Shown here: positions 47,460 to 59,065 of the stretch, one piece after another
Numbering within the stretch: the first letter of the stretch is position 1
How the letters are laid out: each line of letters opens with the position of its first letter
The notes under the pieces: generated by a model
Database searches by the model: none
What the model was told of the DNA's origin: nothing
The model's input: the letters and a program-made list of their open reading frames with translations, nothing else
Made by a program: the position numbers and the translations under genes
Source: Spisula solida
Taxonomy: Eukaryota; Mollusca; Bivalvia; Venerida; Mactridae
Reading direction: 5' to 3'
Length of the DNA stretch: 64,000 bases
Assembly (NCBI GenBank): GCA_947247005.1
Contig: OX365949.1
Location: forward strand, 2,614,001-2,678,000

Positions 47460-49190
47460 TGACATATTTTTCGCGCGGTGAGCGGACAGAAACATTGTTT
47501 ATTTAAACAACACAATATATTTGCAAATGATATAATGACATAGAATAAAACAAATACAGCACGTAGCACAAACGTTGTCGTAAATTTCAATATTTCTAGA
47601 ACTAGCAACCGTGTATAACTACGATTAATATATTTCCTATTTTAAAAAACAATTATACCACAGCGCTCGGCCATTATAGAATTGAACACGTGAACAAACA
47701 TCAGCTAGAGGAGTATTTTATATTTTATATCATAGTCTGTTACTAGTAAGTACGGGTACTCAGACTCGGGCAAAAAACTGAAATGTTTGTCTATATTGCG
47801 TATAATTGTGTTGAAAGCCACTTTTTCGAGAAATATATGTAGTTCAATAAACATCAAGAGTCATACAATCACCAACAACGCTGTTCTTGGTATTGAGGAA
47901 GTCGACAGAAGTCGATAACTCACATTGCTGGAAGAAAACAAACTATGGAATACTTGAATATTTCCTTAATTATGAATCGTCAGTAACTAGAAAATATGTT
48001 CTTTGTTCTTCAAACACGGAAGGCGGCATATATATTCAGCGAACATTCACTGAGAGGAATTTAATTTGGTCACATCACCTAGTTTATTATATTTTAGGAG
48101 ACGTGTTTGTAGACAAAAATAAACAAACAACGCACCGATAGATCTAATATGCGTACAGATTTCCTATCAAACATAATAACTACCATATTGCTACTTTTAT
48201 ACGCGTCCTATGTTGTGATTGTGTGGTCATACACTGACCTATTATTCAGCACAGGTGTACCACGTGTCGATTGGTTATTGTGATGTCTACCGTTACATAT
48301 GGATAAGTGTATGGCCAAATTTGATTAAGTGTTTGTCGGAAGAGCTAGGTAATGGTAGGACTGCTGTACTCGAGATTGATAGCTAGTGTTAGAAATTATG
48401 TACTCGACAGTGTCTGGTAGTGTTAGAATTGCTGTACACGACAGAGCTTGATAATATTAGACGTGCTGTACTCGATAGTGCATGGTATTGCTCTCACTAC
48501 TGTGTTGTACTCGGCATTACTCAATAGTGTTTGACAATACTCAGCAGTCTGCGACAGTGCTCGGCAGTTCGTACATGGTGTGTATACATGATGTGCTTTA
48601 TATAACAATACACTTGTATTCATACAATGAATTTAGATTGGTTGAATATGTTCTACTAGTATAATTATATAGATTCGTCTATACTGTAAAATGCAGATAA
48701 CACAAAAAAAGGAATCTGACAACATTATTTTAACTGCACAAACTAGACCGAAAACGAAAAAAAATAGCTGCCCCTAGATGGTAAAATAATGATGTTTAAA
48801 CTATACTGCTACATTTGTTCGTTTTTACAATTTGTGGAAATATAATGTGATTAACGATATATTGTACTGGTTACCGACAACGAACCCTTAAACCGGTCAC
48901 ATTTATGTTGCGTTACTTATAACATGGCTCGAAATTATTTGTTTAGCTTCGTTGTTTGCTTCTATTGCGTTGTAAACTTTTATGTGGAACTATAAATACA
49001 TTAAAGGTTTTAATAAGTATGTAGTTACGAACTATTACGCACATACTATACGAGCGTATACGACAGTAAAGCTATATACTGGATCCTAAAATAGCACAAA
49101 AGAGAAGATTAATCGAGAAAGCACCATTACGCTCATTGAAGTAAATAGCATAGCATTGAACAACGAGGTAAAAGTATCTTAATATGTAAC
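47460..49190. other. no gene; degenerate 34-bp repeat at 48,366-48,570
   Basis: Five or six units built on GTACTCGACAGTGTCTGGTA then GTGTTAGAATTGCT are discernible, increasingly diverged to the right. The rest is AT-rich without recognisable features. Confidence 0.55.
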
Positions 49191-49198
49191 AGACACAG

Positions 49199-49459
49199 TC
49201 ACAGACATTCCAAAGCTGGGCGAGACAGTGAAATAGTAGAACTCTCTGTATTCGATGTATTTTCCACTCCCTGCATTTTGACCTGCTCTTTCTGCTGATC
49301 CACCAATAACGGCTTGTATCCAGGAGTGAGATGTGTATTGTTGTTTTCTGCTCCTTCTGTTTCAGGTACTTTGGGAGCATCTTGTCTTGGAACCGATGCA
49401 TTAAGTACTAGCATCTCGGTTGTTATATCAGGAGCTGTAGTTCACCCTCCTTGCAAGTC
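49199..49459 (-). CDS. possible terminal coding exon, hydrophilic tail, family unknown
   Basis: On the minus strand a frame of about 80 codons ends at 49,199. The sequence is proline-, glutamine- and serine-rich (PRQDAPKVPETEGAENN, VDQQKEQVKMQGVE, SNTESSTISLSRPALECL), which is unusual for chance translation in AT-rich DNA. A possible splice acceptor (ACTACAG) lies near 49,437. No domain is recognisable. It could be the cytoplasmic tail of a membrane protein whose other exons lie outside recognisable range, or an old repeat. Confidence 0.2.
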
Positions 49460-49642
49460 TTTGACAATGTGCTTGGTTCGCCTTTGGAGCTTTGTGTGAA
49501 ATGGGTGGGATTGAAATAATTTAGACTTCTCTATGTACCATCCAAACAAAGTATGCTTCCAGTAACTCTGTATACTGCCCCTTACATTGAAAGACACATT
49601 GTATGGTTTCTTACATATTGCCGTAAAGGGAGGTAATTGCAA

Positions 49643-51249
49643 ATTTTACGCTCACCTGCTGTAGTGATAAAATAAATGAATACTGTAATTCTAAGCGGCC
49701 GTCGTTTTTGCATGGCTTTAAGGAAGTCATAGCTGCCTTGTGCGCATGCGCGAAATTTCAAAATCGTATTAGATAAGAACAAACATGAATTTTAGTTCCA
49801 ATAATCGCATATGAATGTCGATTAATGATAATAAACATAATACTATTGCACAAAATAGATATTTTTTTACTTTTTATTTTTTGCATGTATAAAAAGTGGG
49901 TGGGGAACGGCAAAATTGTGAATAATATGGGTTCACAATAAGTCCCTACAATTGTTCAAATGCATATGCTTATATATAATATGTAGTGCATGATTTAGAT
50001 ATATGAAGAAGCCACACTTTGAAATATTTTTTATAAAAAAATGTTCATTACAATATGCAAATTAGGTTAGTTTTATGCAAATTTATTCATAATTAGTACT
50101 TTTTGATGAATAGCTGCCAAAAAAGGCTGGTGACCCCTATTTTTTATTTCACTAAACTGGTGTTCTATTTGATCCTCAACTTATGGCCAATTCTAAATTA
50201 TTTTCTATCGTTAGATATTTTTTGACGTTCATTTGAAAATCACACTTTTTTCAAGTTTTTTGCCAGTGGGTGGGGTAACTATTTATCACCAGGCAGCTGG
50301 AATTGTGACTAATGTCAATATAAATGATCGTTGAAAACATAAAATATCATGCATTGCTTAAAACTGGTTTCATATAGTAAAATCTTAAAAAGAACATAAT
50401 GGTGCCATACATGCAGGAAATAGATAAAATGAACAAAATACAATGGTAGGTCATTAAAAGCCATGTATGTCGAAAACGAGCCTGGTGACATATCATTATT
50501 ATGATTTCAATGTTGTTCTAGAAGATTATTCTGTCATTTTAAGATGTTTCAAGGAAAATTCGATCGTTAGATCAAAGGTGCGCGTACCTCCTTAAATTAC
50601 CTGTGCATGTACAATATTTACAATACATCAATCATGTTTAGTTTATATAACATGTATCCATTTTCTGTTTACTGCGCTCGGCTGTTTCAGTTTAGTGATG
50701 CCTTTCTTGACCGATTTCCGTCAACTTTATGGTATGTGTCCATGTATTCTATATTAGGGAAAGTCATGTTAGCGCTGGATTAAAAACTGGATCACGTGTG
50801 CTTACATAGATACAAACGTGTATACATATTTAACCATTTATTTTACTTTACTTTACTAGTTACTCTTTAACAGAAGATCACGCAATTATCCAACAATAAT
50901 CAACCTTATCCAAGACTGTACGTCATTAGTCTCGCGTAAGGAAATGTCGATTTGTTCATAGATTATAATACACAATCCCATATATCCTGTATACAACGCA
51001 TATTTGCATACAAATTGTTCAACAACTCAATTCTGTAGCATCATTGAGTGATAACTACTTTGGTTGTTAAGCATTGCATGCTAAATTCCCACAATTCTGC
51101 TAGATAGTAGGTAGAATATTTATGAGTTCAAACATGTGACTTCATGCCCAATAATTGTACCATGATTACAGTGTAATAAAAGGTCATTCACGTTGATTTG
51201 AAAAAAAGGAAGTCTGATTTCCTTCAGAAAAATAATAAAAACGTTACCT
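49643..51249. other. no gene; small head-element piece on the minus strand
   Basis: Two similar phrases, AGTGGGTGGGGAAC (49,895) and AGTGGGTGGGGTAAC (50,268), suggest an old local duplication. 50,655-50,705 on the minus strand carries a diverged dispersed-head fragment (CTGAAACAGCCGAGCGCAGT). Otherwise featureless. Confidence 0.4.
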
Positions 51250-51261
51250 ATGTTATTATCC

Positions 51262-51420
51262 ATTGATTACAATTCTGTAATCATTATAACCAATATAATT
51301 ACGTACATTATTATTGATTACAATTCTGTAATCACCATAAGCCATATAATTACGTACATTATTATTGATTACAATTCTGTAATCATCATAACCCATATAA
51401 TTACGTACATTATTATACGA
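51262..51420 (+). repeat. 51-bp tandem repeat, three copies
   Basis: Unit ATTATTGATTACAATTCTGT then AATCATCATAACCCATATAA and TTACGTACATT. Three adjacent copies with few differences. The 51-bp length keeps a short frame open. Confidence 0.85.
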
Positions 51421-51599
51421 AGCATCTGGTAATAATTGAGATTACAGTGGACAAATAGTAACCATTCAGATAATTTGTCTACTTTGCTGATATTTAAGAC
51501 TGAATCAAATCATGGTGTTCTTATAAGGCGCCTACACAATTGAAGTGTAGACCGATGAGACCAAACTTCTCATTACTGGACAGACGTTCCATATAAAGG

Positions 51600-51660
51600 T
51601 TGCAACTAGGTCATTCAGCTTGGGCATTTAGCTTTTTGATTGCTGAAACTGGTTCATTTA
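51600..51660 (-). mobile_element. fragment of the dispersed head family (body part)
   Basis: In reverse complement it reads AGTTTCAGCAATCAAAAAGC then TAAATGCCCAAGCTGAATGA and CCTAGTTG, matching 35,220-35,270 and the CTGAATGACCTAGTT units at 30.9 kb. Confidence 0.5.
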
Positions 51661-51975
51661 GAATTTAGACTGATCGAGAGGTCCTTGTTTCGAATCTCGG
51701 CCGGGACACTTGATCATTTCTGCAACGTTTTTCCCACCTGACTAGAGACGAACTGGTTGGAAACCCAGAGGTAGTTTCGCGAGTATTGGTGCTATACACC
51801 GGGCACGTTAAAGAATCAGGAAGTCTGTTCGGAATGAGCTAGGGTAACACACCCGGATTCCTTGTATCACAACTCTTTCACTTCTCATTGCTGTCCCTTT
51901 AGCAAAATCACGGGACCCCATTGGAAATAAGTGCTTGTAGTTTCATGGGTTATCCTTGACTGAAAGGCCTAAATA
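51660..51975 (+). mobile_element. 5'-truncated tRNA-derived SINE with conserved central domain
   Basis: Begins TGATCGAGAGGTCCTTGTTTC, i.e. the anticodon-to-T-arm part of a tRNA-like head with B-box-like TTTCGAATCTC, but without the A-box half. A body with CACCTGACTAGAGACGAACT, GGTTGGAAACCCAGAGG and GTGCTATACACCGGGCACG follows, then CACACCCGGATTCC. The ACCGGGCACGTTAAAGAA stretch resembles the shared central domains of metazoan SINE superfamilies. It ends in a short CA-rich tail. Confidence 0.75.
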
Positions 51976-52689
51976 ATTACACACACAGCAATGCAATGCC
52001 AGATTTTATGGTGAAACAGCTTGTAGCAATACCAAGAGCGATTTTGAAAATTTTGATCAGTTTGGCCAGTATTAATTTCTAGTGAAACTAAAGCAGACTG
52101 GGTCATATTATTGGTTTTCGGGGGTATGCATTGATATAAGGACTTGCAACATACAAAACATATTTCACAAATTTGCGTAACGAAATACTTACGACGATAT
52201 TTCTTTGTTGATTTGATGATTTGTTGATGCTTTTTTCTAGACGCTTAACCCAAATATGACGTCATAGACCACGCGACGTTGCACGTTGTAACAGCTAAAT
52301 ATTCTATAAATAGAAACAAAATTGCACTACATATTTTAAAATATAAAAATATCCCAAAAACGTGGGACTGATATACATGATGATGTGGCATAGTGTTTGT
52401 AACATCTATATATCACTACTTCTAACAGAATACAATGTAAATGTATTTTTGAAATAAACGAAGCAGACATGCGCTTAAAGTCAAAGATGCACAATGATAC
52501 GTAAAATGTCTTAAATGAACTCAGTTTATCAACTTTAGCCGCAGTGACAAAAGTTTTGTAATTTCCTTATTATTTTAACTACCGGTATAAGGTTGAAAAT
52601 ACATACATCTGTTTCGGCTAATTCTGCGCATCTGGTAATTATGCGCATTTTAATTTGCAGATTCCACGGATCGTTTTTCTTTGGTCCTC
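51976..52689. other. no gene recognised; CGGCTAATTCTGC motif at right edge
   Basis: Unremarkable AT-rich DNA up to 52,613. From there TTCGGCTAATTCTGCGCATC and a second, weaker copy (CTGGTAATTATGCGCATT) precede the LINE; inverted counterparts lie on the other side of the LINE. Confidence 0.4.
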
Positions 52690-52875
52690 GATTGCAACAA
52701 CAACAACACTATCTTTATTTCCACCTCAAAAGATGATATTCTATATAATGTACAATGCAATACAATGATTATTTACATGTTAATTACAGTGTTATATACA
52801 TACAGTAATGATAACGTAGCAATATAATGATTGATTTATCAACACAACAACAGTCTAGATCAGTCTGACGCAGTA

Positions 52876-53684
52876 TCAAAATACATATTTTAAACAATGA
52901 TAAATGTATTCGTACGCACGTTTAAGAAATACATCTCGCACACATTTATGTTCATCTGCCAAGTATAATTCTGCACCAAGAAGTGTCAGATAAAATTTAT
53001 CAGGGGTCATATCAAGTAGTTCGTTTGCTAGGCTAATACTTATACCGATGACATCCGAGAAAAAATTCCACAGTTCAAAATCGTATTCACTACAGATAGA
53101 TACAGAATGTACGTCAATGTTTGTAGTAAGTATAGCACAGTTAGGACAACGTTGTTCTGAATTATCTGGTATTTTGCACCACAATTTTGACACGAGTTGT
53201 CTTATGTGTTTATGTACATTTTCAGTTAGCACTTGGTATAAGATTACATTCGATATAGATGGGTGTATCAATCTAAAATGACTATAGTCTTCGTCAAATT
53301 AGATTCGTTGTGTCCACGAGGTTTTTTCTCGGTCTTTTACGAGTTGTTTCACTGTATGTTTCCATTGTTTTTTATTAGGTACTGATTCAGGATGCACCAG
53401 GGAGGCATTGATGAAATTACGTAGATCTAAAGTACACAATATTTTGCATATATCAGGGATAAATCCAAGTTCAACGTTTCTATCTTGTACAAACTGAAAG
53501 TATCTGCGTAGGAATATGTTTTAGTCACACATTTGGAATCAAGACTAATAATTTGGTGAAGAAATAGTAATTTTCTGATAATAACAGAGGAGTACAATTT
53601 GTTCAATCCTAACATCGATTCGCACATATCTGACCTGGTTTGAGCCCTGAAGCCTTGCATCTTTTTAACAATAAAGTGTTGCAT
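52876..53684 (-). pseudogene. LINE ORF2, C-terminal domain in three frames
   Basis: Conserved pieces appear successively: MQHFIVKKMQGFRAQTRSDM (53,684-53,427), then PNKKQWKHTVKQLVKDRE (about 53,390-53,320) in another frame, then IHPSISNVILY and a CPNCAIL zinc-knuckle-like motif followed by YLADEHKCVRDVFLKRAYEY in 53,271-52,876. These are the post-RT features of invertebrate LINEs of this type. At least two frameshifts separate them. Confidence 0.7.
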
Positions 53685-53713
53685 TTTATTGACAGTGTAA
53701 ATATCAGAGTGTG

Positions 53714-54553
53714 TTATATTGTGGAACTGCCGTACAGTATTATTGGCACAATAATCTTAATATAGAGCTGGCAAGATATTAGGGGATTTAACCCGAAAGG
53801 ATGAACCCCTTGTGCGGTCATGGCAAAGAACGCGTTTTTCCCTATCTGACACCGCTCTTCAATTCTATGGCTACATTTCATGTTGGAGTCTTGGAGAACA
53901 CCTAGATGATTAGCACTATTAGTCTGTTTGAGAAAGTTTCCCCCGTACATTATTCCTGTATTCGGTATTTCCCTTTTCTTTGTGAAGACGATTATTTCCG
54001 ATTTTTGCACATTAATGTCAATTCTCCATTGTTTGCAATACCGATAAACGATGTCTATCATAACTTGAAGATTTAAGGGAGAAAGTGCTATTAGGCTGAT
54101 GTCGTCCGCATACGCTGGATTGCCTGTCTTGGTCGTGAGTACTGAACATCCTTTATTACTGTCTTCAAGGTTTCGTAATAGTTGGTCTACATAGAGTTGG
54201 TAGAAGAATGTAGATAATACTCCACCCTGTCGAACCGACTTCTGTATGGAAATTGGCTTCGACTCAGCACCGTTGTGTTTCACTACGCATTTTAGCGAAT
54301 TGTATGATGACTTGAGCGTCCTTAACATTTTTCCCACGACACCAAATTTCCCCAGTTTCAGGAAAAGGCCGTCGTGCCAGACTGAGTCAAATGCGGCTTT
54401 TTGATCTAACATGGCGACGAATACGTTGTTGTTGCTTTCCACTTGTTGGTATATTGTTTCTTGGAGGTTAAACACGGTCGTTATACAACTAAGTCGTTTA
54501 CGAAATCCTTGTTGTTGTTGAGATGGGAAATCAATGCTGTTTGTTTCAATCAA
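53714..54553 (-). pseudogene. LINE ORF2, reverse transcriptase core
   Basis: RT palm and thumb in one 279-codon block: QQGFRKRLSCITTVFNL, VAMLDQKAAFDSVWH (first catalytic Asp), KSVRQGGVLSTFFYQLYVD, then AYADDISLIA with the catalytic YADD at 54,101-54,112, and QWRIDINVQKSEIIVF, TNSANHLGV. All polymerase motifs are present and in order, so this segment is chemically intact. The frame is lost at about 53,715 and continues elsewhere. Confidence 0.9.
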
Positions 54554-54558
54554 ATTAT

Positions 54559-55938
54559 TTAGTCTGTAAATATCACTTTCTCGAAGATTTTGCTGAAGGT
54601 TGGGCTGAGAGAAATAGGTCTGTAACTGTTAGGGTCCGTCTTTGATTTCCCCTTTCCTTTATATATTGGTATTAACAAACTAGTCCCCCATTGACTCGGT
54701 GTTCTTTCATTGAATATAATAGCATTGAATAGCACAGATAACGCGTCAGAGAGAGTCGTACTGCCACTTTTTACGTGTTCGTTGAATATGTTGTCGACAC
54801 CAGGGCTCTTTTTCATGTGTAAACCTTTTATAACATGCTCAATTTCTTCTCTTGATATAGTCTGTGATACTTCGTTCGTGTAGTCGTTATTGTTTTCACA
54901 TAGTAAGAGTTCAAGTTCTCTTCTAACTTTCGTATCACTCATGTCCTGGTTATCACTAAACACACTAGAGAAATGAGACTCGAAGCCACGAATTACATTG
55001 TCAGTACTGTAGGAGATGTTATTGACGACCAGCTCATTGCACACTGTTGAGGATTTCCCTTTATGTCGACGGAGTAATTTCGAGAAGAGTCGATAATCAA
55101 CTTTAGCTGCCTTGGCTATGTCGTCCATAGTTTTCTCTTCATGTTTGTGTTGCTTAAAGCGTTGTATACGCCGGAATTGCCGTTTCGCTTCTTTATACTT
55201 GTGGTAGCTATCATTGTTGTGTCCCCGTGGACGACCTTCGTTCATCCATATACGTCGAAGTCGTCGTGCTTTTGTATGGGCTGATTTCACTTCTGAACAC
55301 CAGTATGGCTTTGCTTTCTTGTTGAATTTGCTTATAGGGAGAACCGCACTAGCTCTATGAATTGCATTGACGATTACAGTGTTCAGAAAGTCTGGGGAAC
55401 ATTTACTACTGTCGGTTTCTAGTATACAATGCATTTCATCGCAAAGCGCTTGCTTATACAGAGTCAAGTGTTCACTGGTACATTTGTTCCAAGCTATGTT
55501 GGTGCGAAAAGTTTGGTTCGAGGTTTTCAGGGGTGACGCGCACATATTTATGATGAGCGGTAAGTGGTCCGATGTAAGAATGTTTGAGCTGTCTTCAATC
55601 GCGAAGCTGGTGATCATTTTCATGACTGTTGACTCCACAAGAACATGGTCAATTATTTTCCCGGTAGGGAGGAATGTACCCATTTTATCACAACCCATTT
55701 CATATTGCACAGATACTAGGTTGTTTTGCTTGATAAAGTTTGTCAGTAATTTAGATTTCATATTTGCGTTAAGTTCGTCTGTTATAAATTGCCCGTTCAT
55801 ATCCCCTGCTATCACAACATTGCCATACCGACTATAGTGAGATACTAATGATTGTACACCACTCAATACAGATTTATAATAGTTAACATCATTGTTAGCA
55901 GGCATATACACATAAAATATATAATGGCATTTTATCAA
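54559..55938 (-). pseudogene. LINE ORF2, endonuclease C-terminal half, linker and start of RT
   Basis: A 459-codon open block. The endonuclease continues with VVIAGDMNGQF, GKIIDHVLVES and SDHLPLI, the canonical Asp-Asn and Asp-His catalytic strands. Next is the linker (KPYWCSEVKSAHTKARRLRR), then the RT finger region: KGLHMKKSPGVDNI, PSQWGTSLLIPIYKGKGK and NSYRPISLSPTFSKIFEKVI (RT motifs 0 to 2). The frame breaks at about 54,555 by what looks like a single extra T. A plus-strand ORF of 156 codons here is a shadow. Confidence 0.85.
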
Positions 55939-56255
55939 TGCATTTCAATTCAATACAGATAATACGATGGTTTCAACGGTAGTTCGTTTATACAGAAAGA
56001 CAATGATTTCTTGTACATAATTGCTGTCCCAGATTTACCACATTTAATGGTCCCGAAATTGTCAACATTGTTGTCAACATTTACTATACTGTCGTAATCT
56101 GAATGGATGCTTTGGAAAAATAAGGTCGACCTGGGAAGCAATTTATGTTCACTTATTACCGCGATGTCCACTTCATATTTATCTAACATATTTGCTAAAG
56201 GGTATGCGGACGACATAATACCCCTGCAATTCCAACATAATAGTGTTAATGACAT
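55939..56255 (-). pseudogene. LINE ORF2, endonuclease N-terminal part
   Basis: The likely start is the ATG at 56,253-56,255 (MSLTLLCWNCRGIMSS), 110 bp after the ORF1 stop. The upstream in-frame codons to 56,321 look non-conserved. Seen motifs are the N-terminal WNCRG strand and the metal-binding glutamate in VISEHKL. The frame ends at a stop at 55,950 after a frameshift; the next endonuclease strand (FYVYMPANNDVNYY) continues in another frame from 55,938. Confidence 0.75.
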
Positions 56256-56368
56256 AGTTAAACACAGAAAAACGTTATAGGATAAATGGCACAATAAATG
56301 TTTATACATGATTGTATACAATGTTTATAACGTTTATCAAATATAATTATAGTATCACACTTAATCAA

Positions 56369-58021
56369 CTAATAATCAACGTTATCACTGTCACGCTTAT
56401 TCCACCAGAAGTCATTCATGCGTGTTCGATCGACCGTGTCTTTATTACGGTAAGTGTTATGATCACGACTGACGTCAGATGAGTTGTCATAGCGATTCTC
56501 ATTTAGCCTCGGTCGAATATTGCGGGTGTTATTGTCTACATGTACATAGCTCCCGTAGATATGCGAAGACCTGAATTGTTCGTCTGGTTCAGATCTCTGT
56601 TCATCGTAAACATCCCTATCTCGCTGGTAGCGAGTACGGTAATAAGGACGTTGGTGTGATTGTCGCTTACGTTGGTGCTCTTCCCTGGGCACCCACTTCC
56701 GGTATGATATTCCGTCCGGCCAGAACATTGGATCGTCCACAATTGGCTCCAGATCTTCTGGTATGTTGATCTTGGCAGATGAGCCATATCGACCATGAAA
56801 TATGCGTATGAACGACACATATGCGTTATTCGTCTTGAAATAATTGTAAATATCGTTTTCAGTTACATGTGCGTCGATATTACCTATGAAGAATGACACG
56901 TTTCTGCGATCGTTATATTTAGGAGATGACGTTGGATCATGGTGTTCTTCTATCATAGGCTCGTGTTCATGTAGATATTGGGGATGAGGGACCTCTGCCT
57001 TGGTTCTTGGTTCTGTCGGTATGTGTGCGCTATAGCTCGAACGTTTCGTTTGAGGATTATCACCAATCGTAACATTGATAGCATGGTCATCAATGTGCCG
57101 TGAACTAGTTGTTTGCTGTTCATGAGTGCTAATATTATTCGTATGCACACGTTGTTGGGTTATTTGCACGGTATCATTAAGTTGATTGTCTTTAGTCACT
57201 TTAAGAACTTCTGCGTAGGATTTCCGTTCGTTCGATGTGCTCTCGCAGTCCACCCGTCTCTGGTTGATAGTTGCGATAGCCGACCCAAGAGTTTGTACAT
57301 GACATTGCAGTTTGTTTAGATGTGACTCTGCTGTATTGACTGGCTGTCTGGCGAGGATACTGTTCAGAGTTCCGTTCATTACTCTGTAACTATGTAACAT
57401 ATTGGAGACATCCGTTTGCATATTTTTTATCAATAGTGAATCACTCGTTTGTTTATTAGATATTTTAGTAATCTCCGCTTGTATATTCGTAATTGCGGCA
57501 AGTACGTCTGGTTTGGAGATTTCATCGCGAGTTGTCTCAGTGTCTATAACGATGGGATTGTTAGCACTACTCGCAAAAACGTCATTGATGTCTCTCGATT
57601 GGTCACCCGATATAAATGATTGTATAGTGAAGCAGTCTACTGCACACTTTCGTTGCCAGGATGTAATACTTGAACTTTTACGATTCATTAGTCTCGTTTT
57701 AGGGCAGCCTGGTAAGTTACGTGCCCGCTCAGCAAGCCGCTTCCGGTAGGCATCTATTTGACGGAAGTCATTGTTGCACAAGCGTAGAAGTTCAGTGATA
57801 AACTGGTCGCGTGGCAATGTACTTAGATTGTCATCTAACTTCTTTATATGACGCTGTGGTGTAAATTGTTGCGAATAGTCATCTTCGTCAGATTCGCCGA
57901 CTTCGCTTTCGCAATATGAATTCGTAGACGAGTCCCGTCTTTCTTTTTTAATCCGTAACAAGTTCGCATTAACTACCGTTTTGGGATCTGTCTGGTCGTT
58001 ATCAGATAATTGAGACATCAT
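56369..58021 (-). CDS. LINE ORF1 protein, 550 aa
   Basis: Starts at ATG 58,019-58,021 (MMSQLSDNDQT) and runs uninterrupted to a TAA. N-terminal third: acidic and serine-rich (ESDEDDYSQQF), then a helical region. A likely coiled coil spans about residues 170-260 (ITNIQAEITKIS onward). Residues about 375-445 form an RRM-like module (NVSFFIGNIDAHVTENDIYN, VSFIRIFHGRYGSSAKINI, FWPDGISYRKWV) seen in ORF1-type proteins of invertebrate LINEs. The C-terminus is a long Arg/Tyr/Asp-rich, probably disordered, RNA-binding tail. Expected role: trimeric RNA chaperone of the element's ribonucleoprotein. There is no zinc knuckle. An intact ORF1 beside a broken ORF2 is noteworthy. Confidence 0.8.
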   Translation of the reverse strand: MMSQLSDNDQTDPKTVVNANLLRIKKERRDSSTNSYCESEVGESDEDDYSQQFTPQRHIKKLDDNLSTLPRDQFITELLRLCNNDFRQIDAYRKRLAERARNLPGCPKTRLMNRKSSSITSWQRKCAVDCFTIQSFISGDQSRDINDVFASSANNPIVIDTETTRDEISKPDVLAAITNIQAEITKISNKQTSDSLLIKNMQTDVSNMLHSYRVMNGTLNSILARQPVNTAESHLNKLQCHVQTLGSAIATINQRRVDCESTSNERKSYAEVLKVTKDNQLNDTVQITQQRVHTNNISTHEQQTTSSRHIDDHAINVTIGDNPQTKRSSYSAHIPTEPRTKAEVPHPQYLHEHEPMIEEHHDPTSSPKYNDRRNVSFFIGNIDAHVTENDIYNYFKTNNAYVSFIRIFHGRYGSSAKINIPEDLEPIVDDPMFWPDGISYRKWVPREEHQRKRQSHQRPYYRTRYQRDRDVYDEQRSEPDEQFRSSHIYGSYVHVDNNTRNIRPRLNENRYDNSSDVSRDHNTYRNKDTVDRTRMNDFWWNKRDSDNVDY

Positions 58022-58050
58022 GATGTTGTCCCGTTAATCCGTTGCAATTA

Positions 58051-58911
58051 TGTTCCGTTATGGTTCAAGAAAAAAAAAACGTACTCGAGATATTTTGACA
58101 ACAGTCGAATACCTAGTCATGCGTGACGATTTTATTGTCAAGTGGGTGGTGAGCACTTGTCACATATCATAATTTCACATAAAGATTCAAAGTTTCAAAA
58201 GATAAACAAAGAACGTTTGTAGAAGTATCGATATCTCGTTACTGTTTCGTCAAAATTCAATATAGTTACAACGGTGGGTAGATTACTCACTTCCGATCCT
58301 ATATGTCCAAATATTTTATTCCAAAACATTGAATTTATGCACTAAATCACATAATTAAGCGGAGCTCAAGATTCGCGTGTTTGTTTATACCGGAACCGGA
58401 AACTTTTAATAAATACACTTTTCTAATGAATGACAAACTTTCTTATTTTTGTCAATTTGATCTTGATGATTTATTTTCTTTTCTGTGGTAAATATGCCGT
58501 CAGTGAAATCTTTTAAACAGATAAATACGAATCACAATTCCGCATGAGCAGAATTAGCCGATAAAAATTGCGCCATGTCAACCTGCAGCATCTTGTTTTA
58601 TGAGGACATTTGACCTAGTTTAGCCTTATGTACGATCGTTTGTATAGTTTACATTTGCCAATTAATGTTGCTTTTATTCAAACAGCACCACAATTCATTC
58701 TACGAATAAAATAGCCTTAAATATGCAAGACAAATGCCTGTTAGGTGCACAGAATTACCCGATAGCACTGTACATAGAAGCTTGACTTAAGAACTTCCGC
58801 CATTAAAGGGCCGTTACAAACGTCACTGCGGTCTTAGGCTAGGTAAGGAGTGCACCAAACCTTACCCTCAAGACAACCTTACGAAACCAGACGGTGTTAA
58901 TGAAAAATATT
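58051..58911. other. no gene; inverted CGGCTAATTCTGC motifs
   Basis: Contains GCAGAATTAGCCGATA at 58,551-58,566 and CAGAATTACCCGATAGC near 58,749, inverse to the motifs left of the LINE. Otherwise featureless AT-rich DNA. Confidence 0.4.
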
Positions 58912-59065
58912 ATATTAAGTCAGACAGGGAAGGCAGCACTTAACTTAACCAGCCGAGTACAGAAAACATTAAAAACACACAAAGCACTGAAAACACGGCA
59001 TTCCGTCCTGAAAGTCTGCCGCCTCAGTCAAACTAAAGCGGAACGAGAGCCATGTGACGAGAAAA
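58912..59065 (+). mobile_element. dispersed head element, long subfamily
   Basis: ATTAAGTCAGACAGGGAAGG, CAGCCGAGTACAGAAAACAT, then AAAGTCTGCCGCCTCAGTCA and AACTAAAGCGG. Matches 36,895-37,085 on the opposite strand over its whole length. The 111-codon ORF across it is not a gene. Confidence 0.7.

Larger units (their letters stand above)
52690..58050 (-). mobile_element. nearly full-length LINE (APE-type non-LTR retrotransposon)
   Basis: A 5.3-kb minus-strand element: 5' leader, ORF1 (550 codons, intact), ORF2 with endonuclease, reverse transcriptase and C-terminal domain, a 3' UTR of about 190 bp, and a tail GTTGTTGTTGTTGCAATCG (short repeat instead of poly(A)). ORF2 is interrupted by about five frameshifts, so the copy is not autonomous now. 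Its ORF1 differs from that of the LINE at 16.4-18.6 kb, so they are different families. Clade assignment needs a phylogeny. Confidence 0.9.

Noticed and set aside
47042..47608. 188-codon minus-strand ORF
   Set aside because: Its body is the 22-bp minisatellite read in successive frames, with no independent domain.
55367..55837. 156-codon plus-strand ORF
   Set aside because: Exact antisense shadow of the LINE endonuclease and linker.
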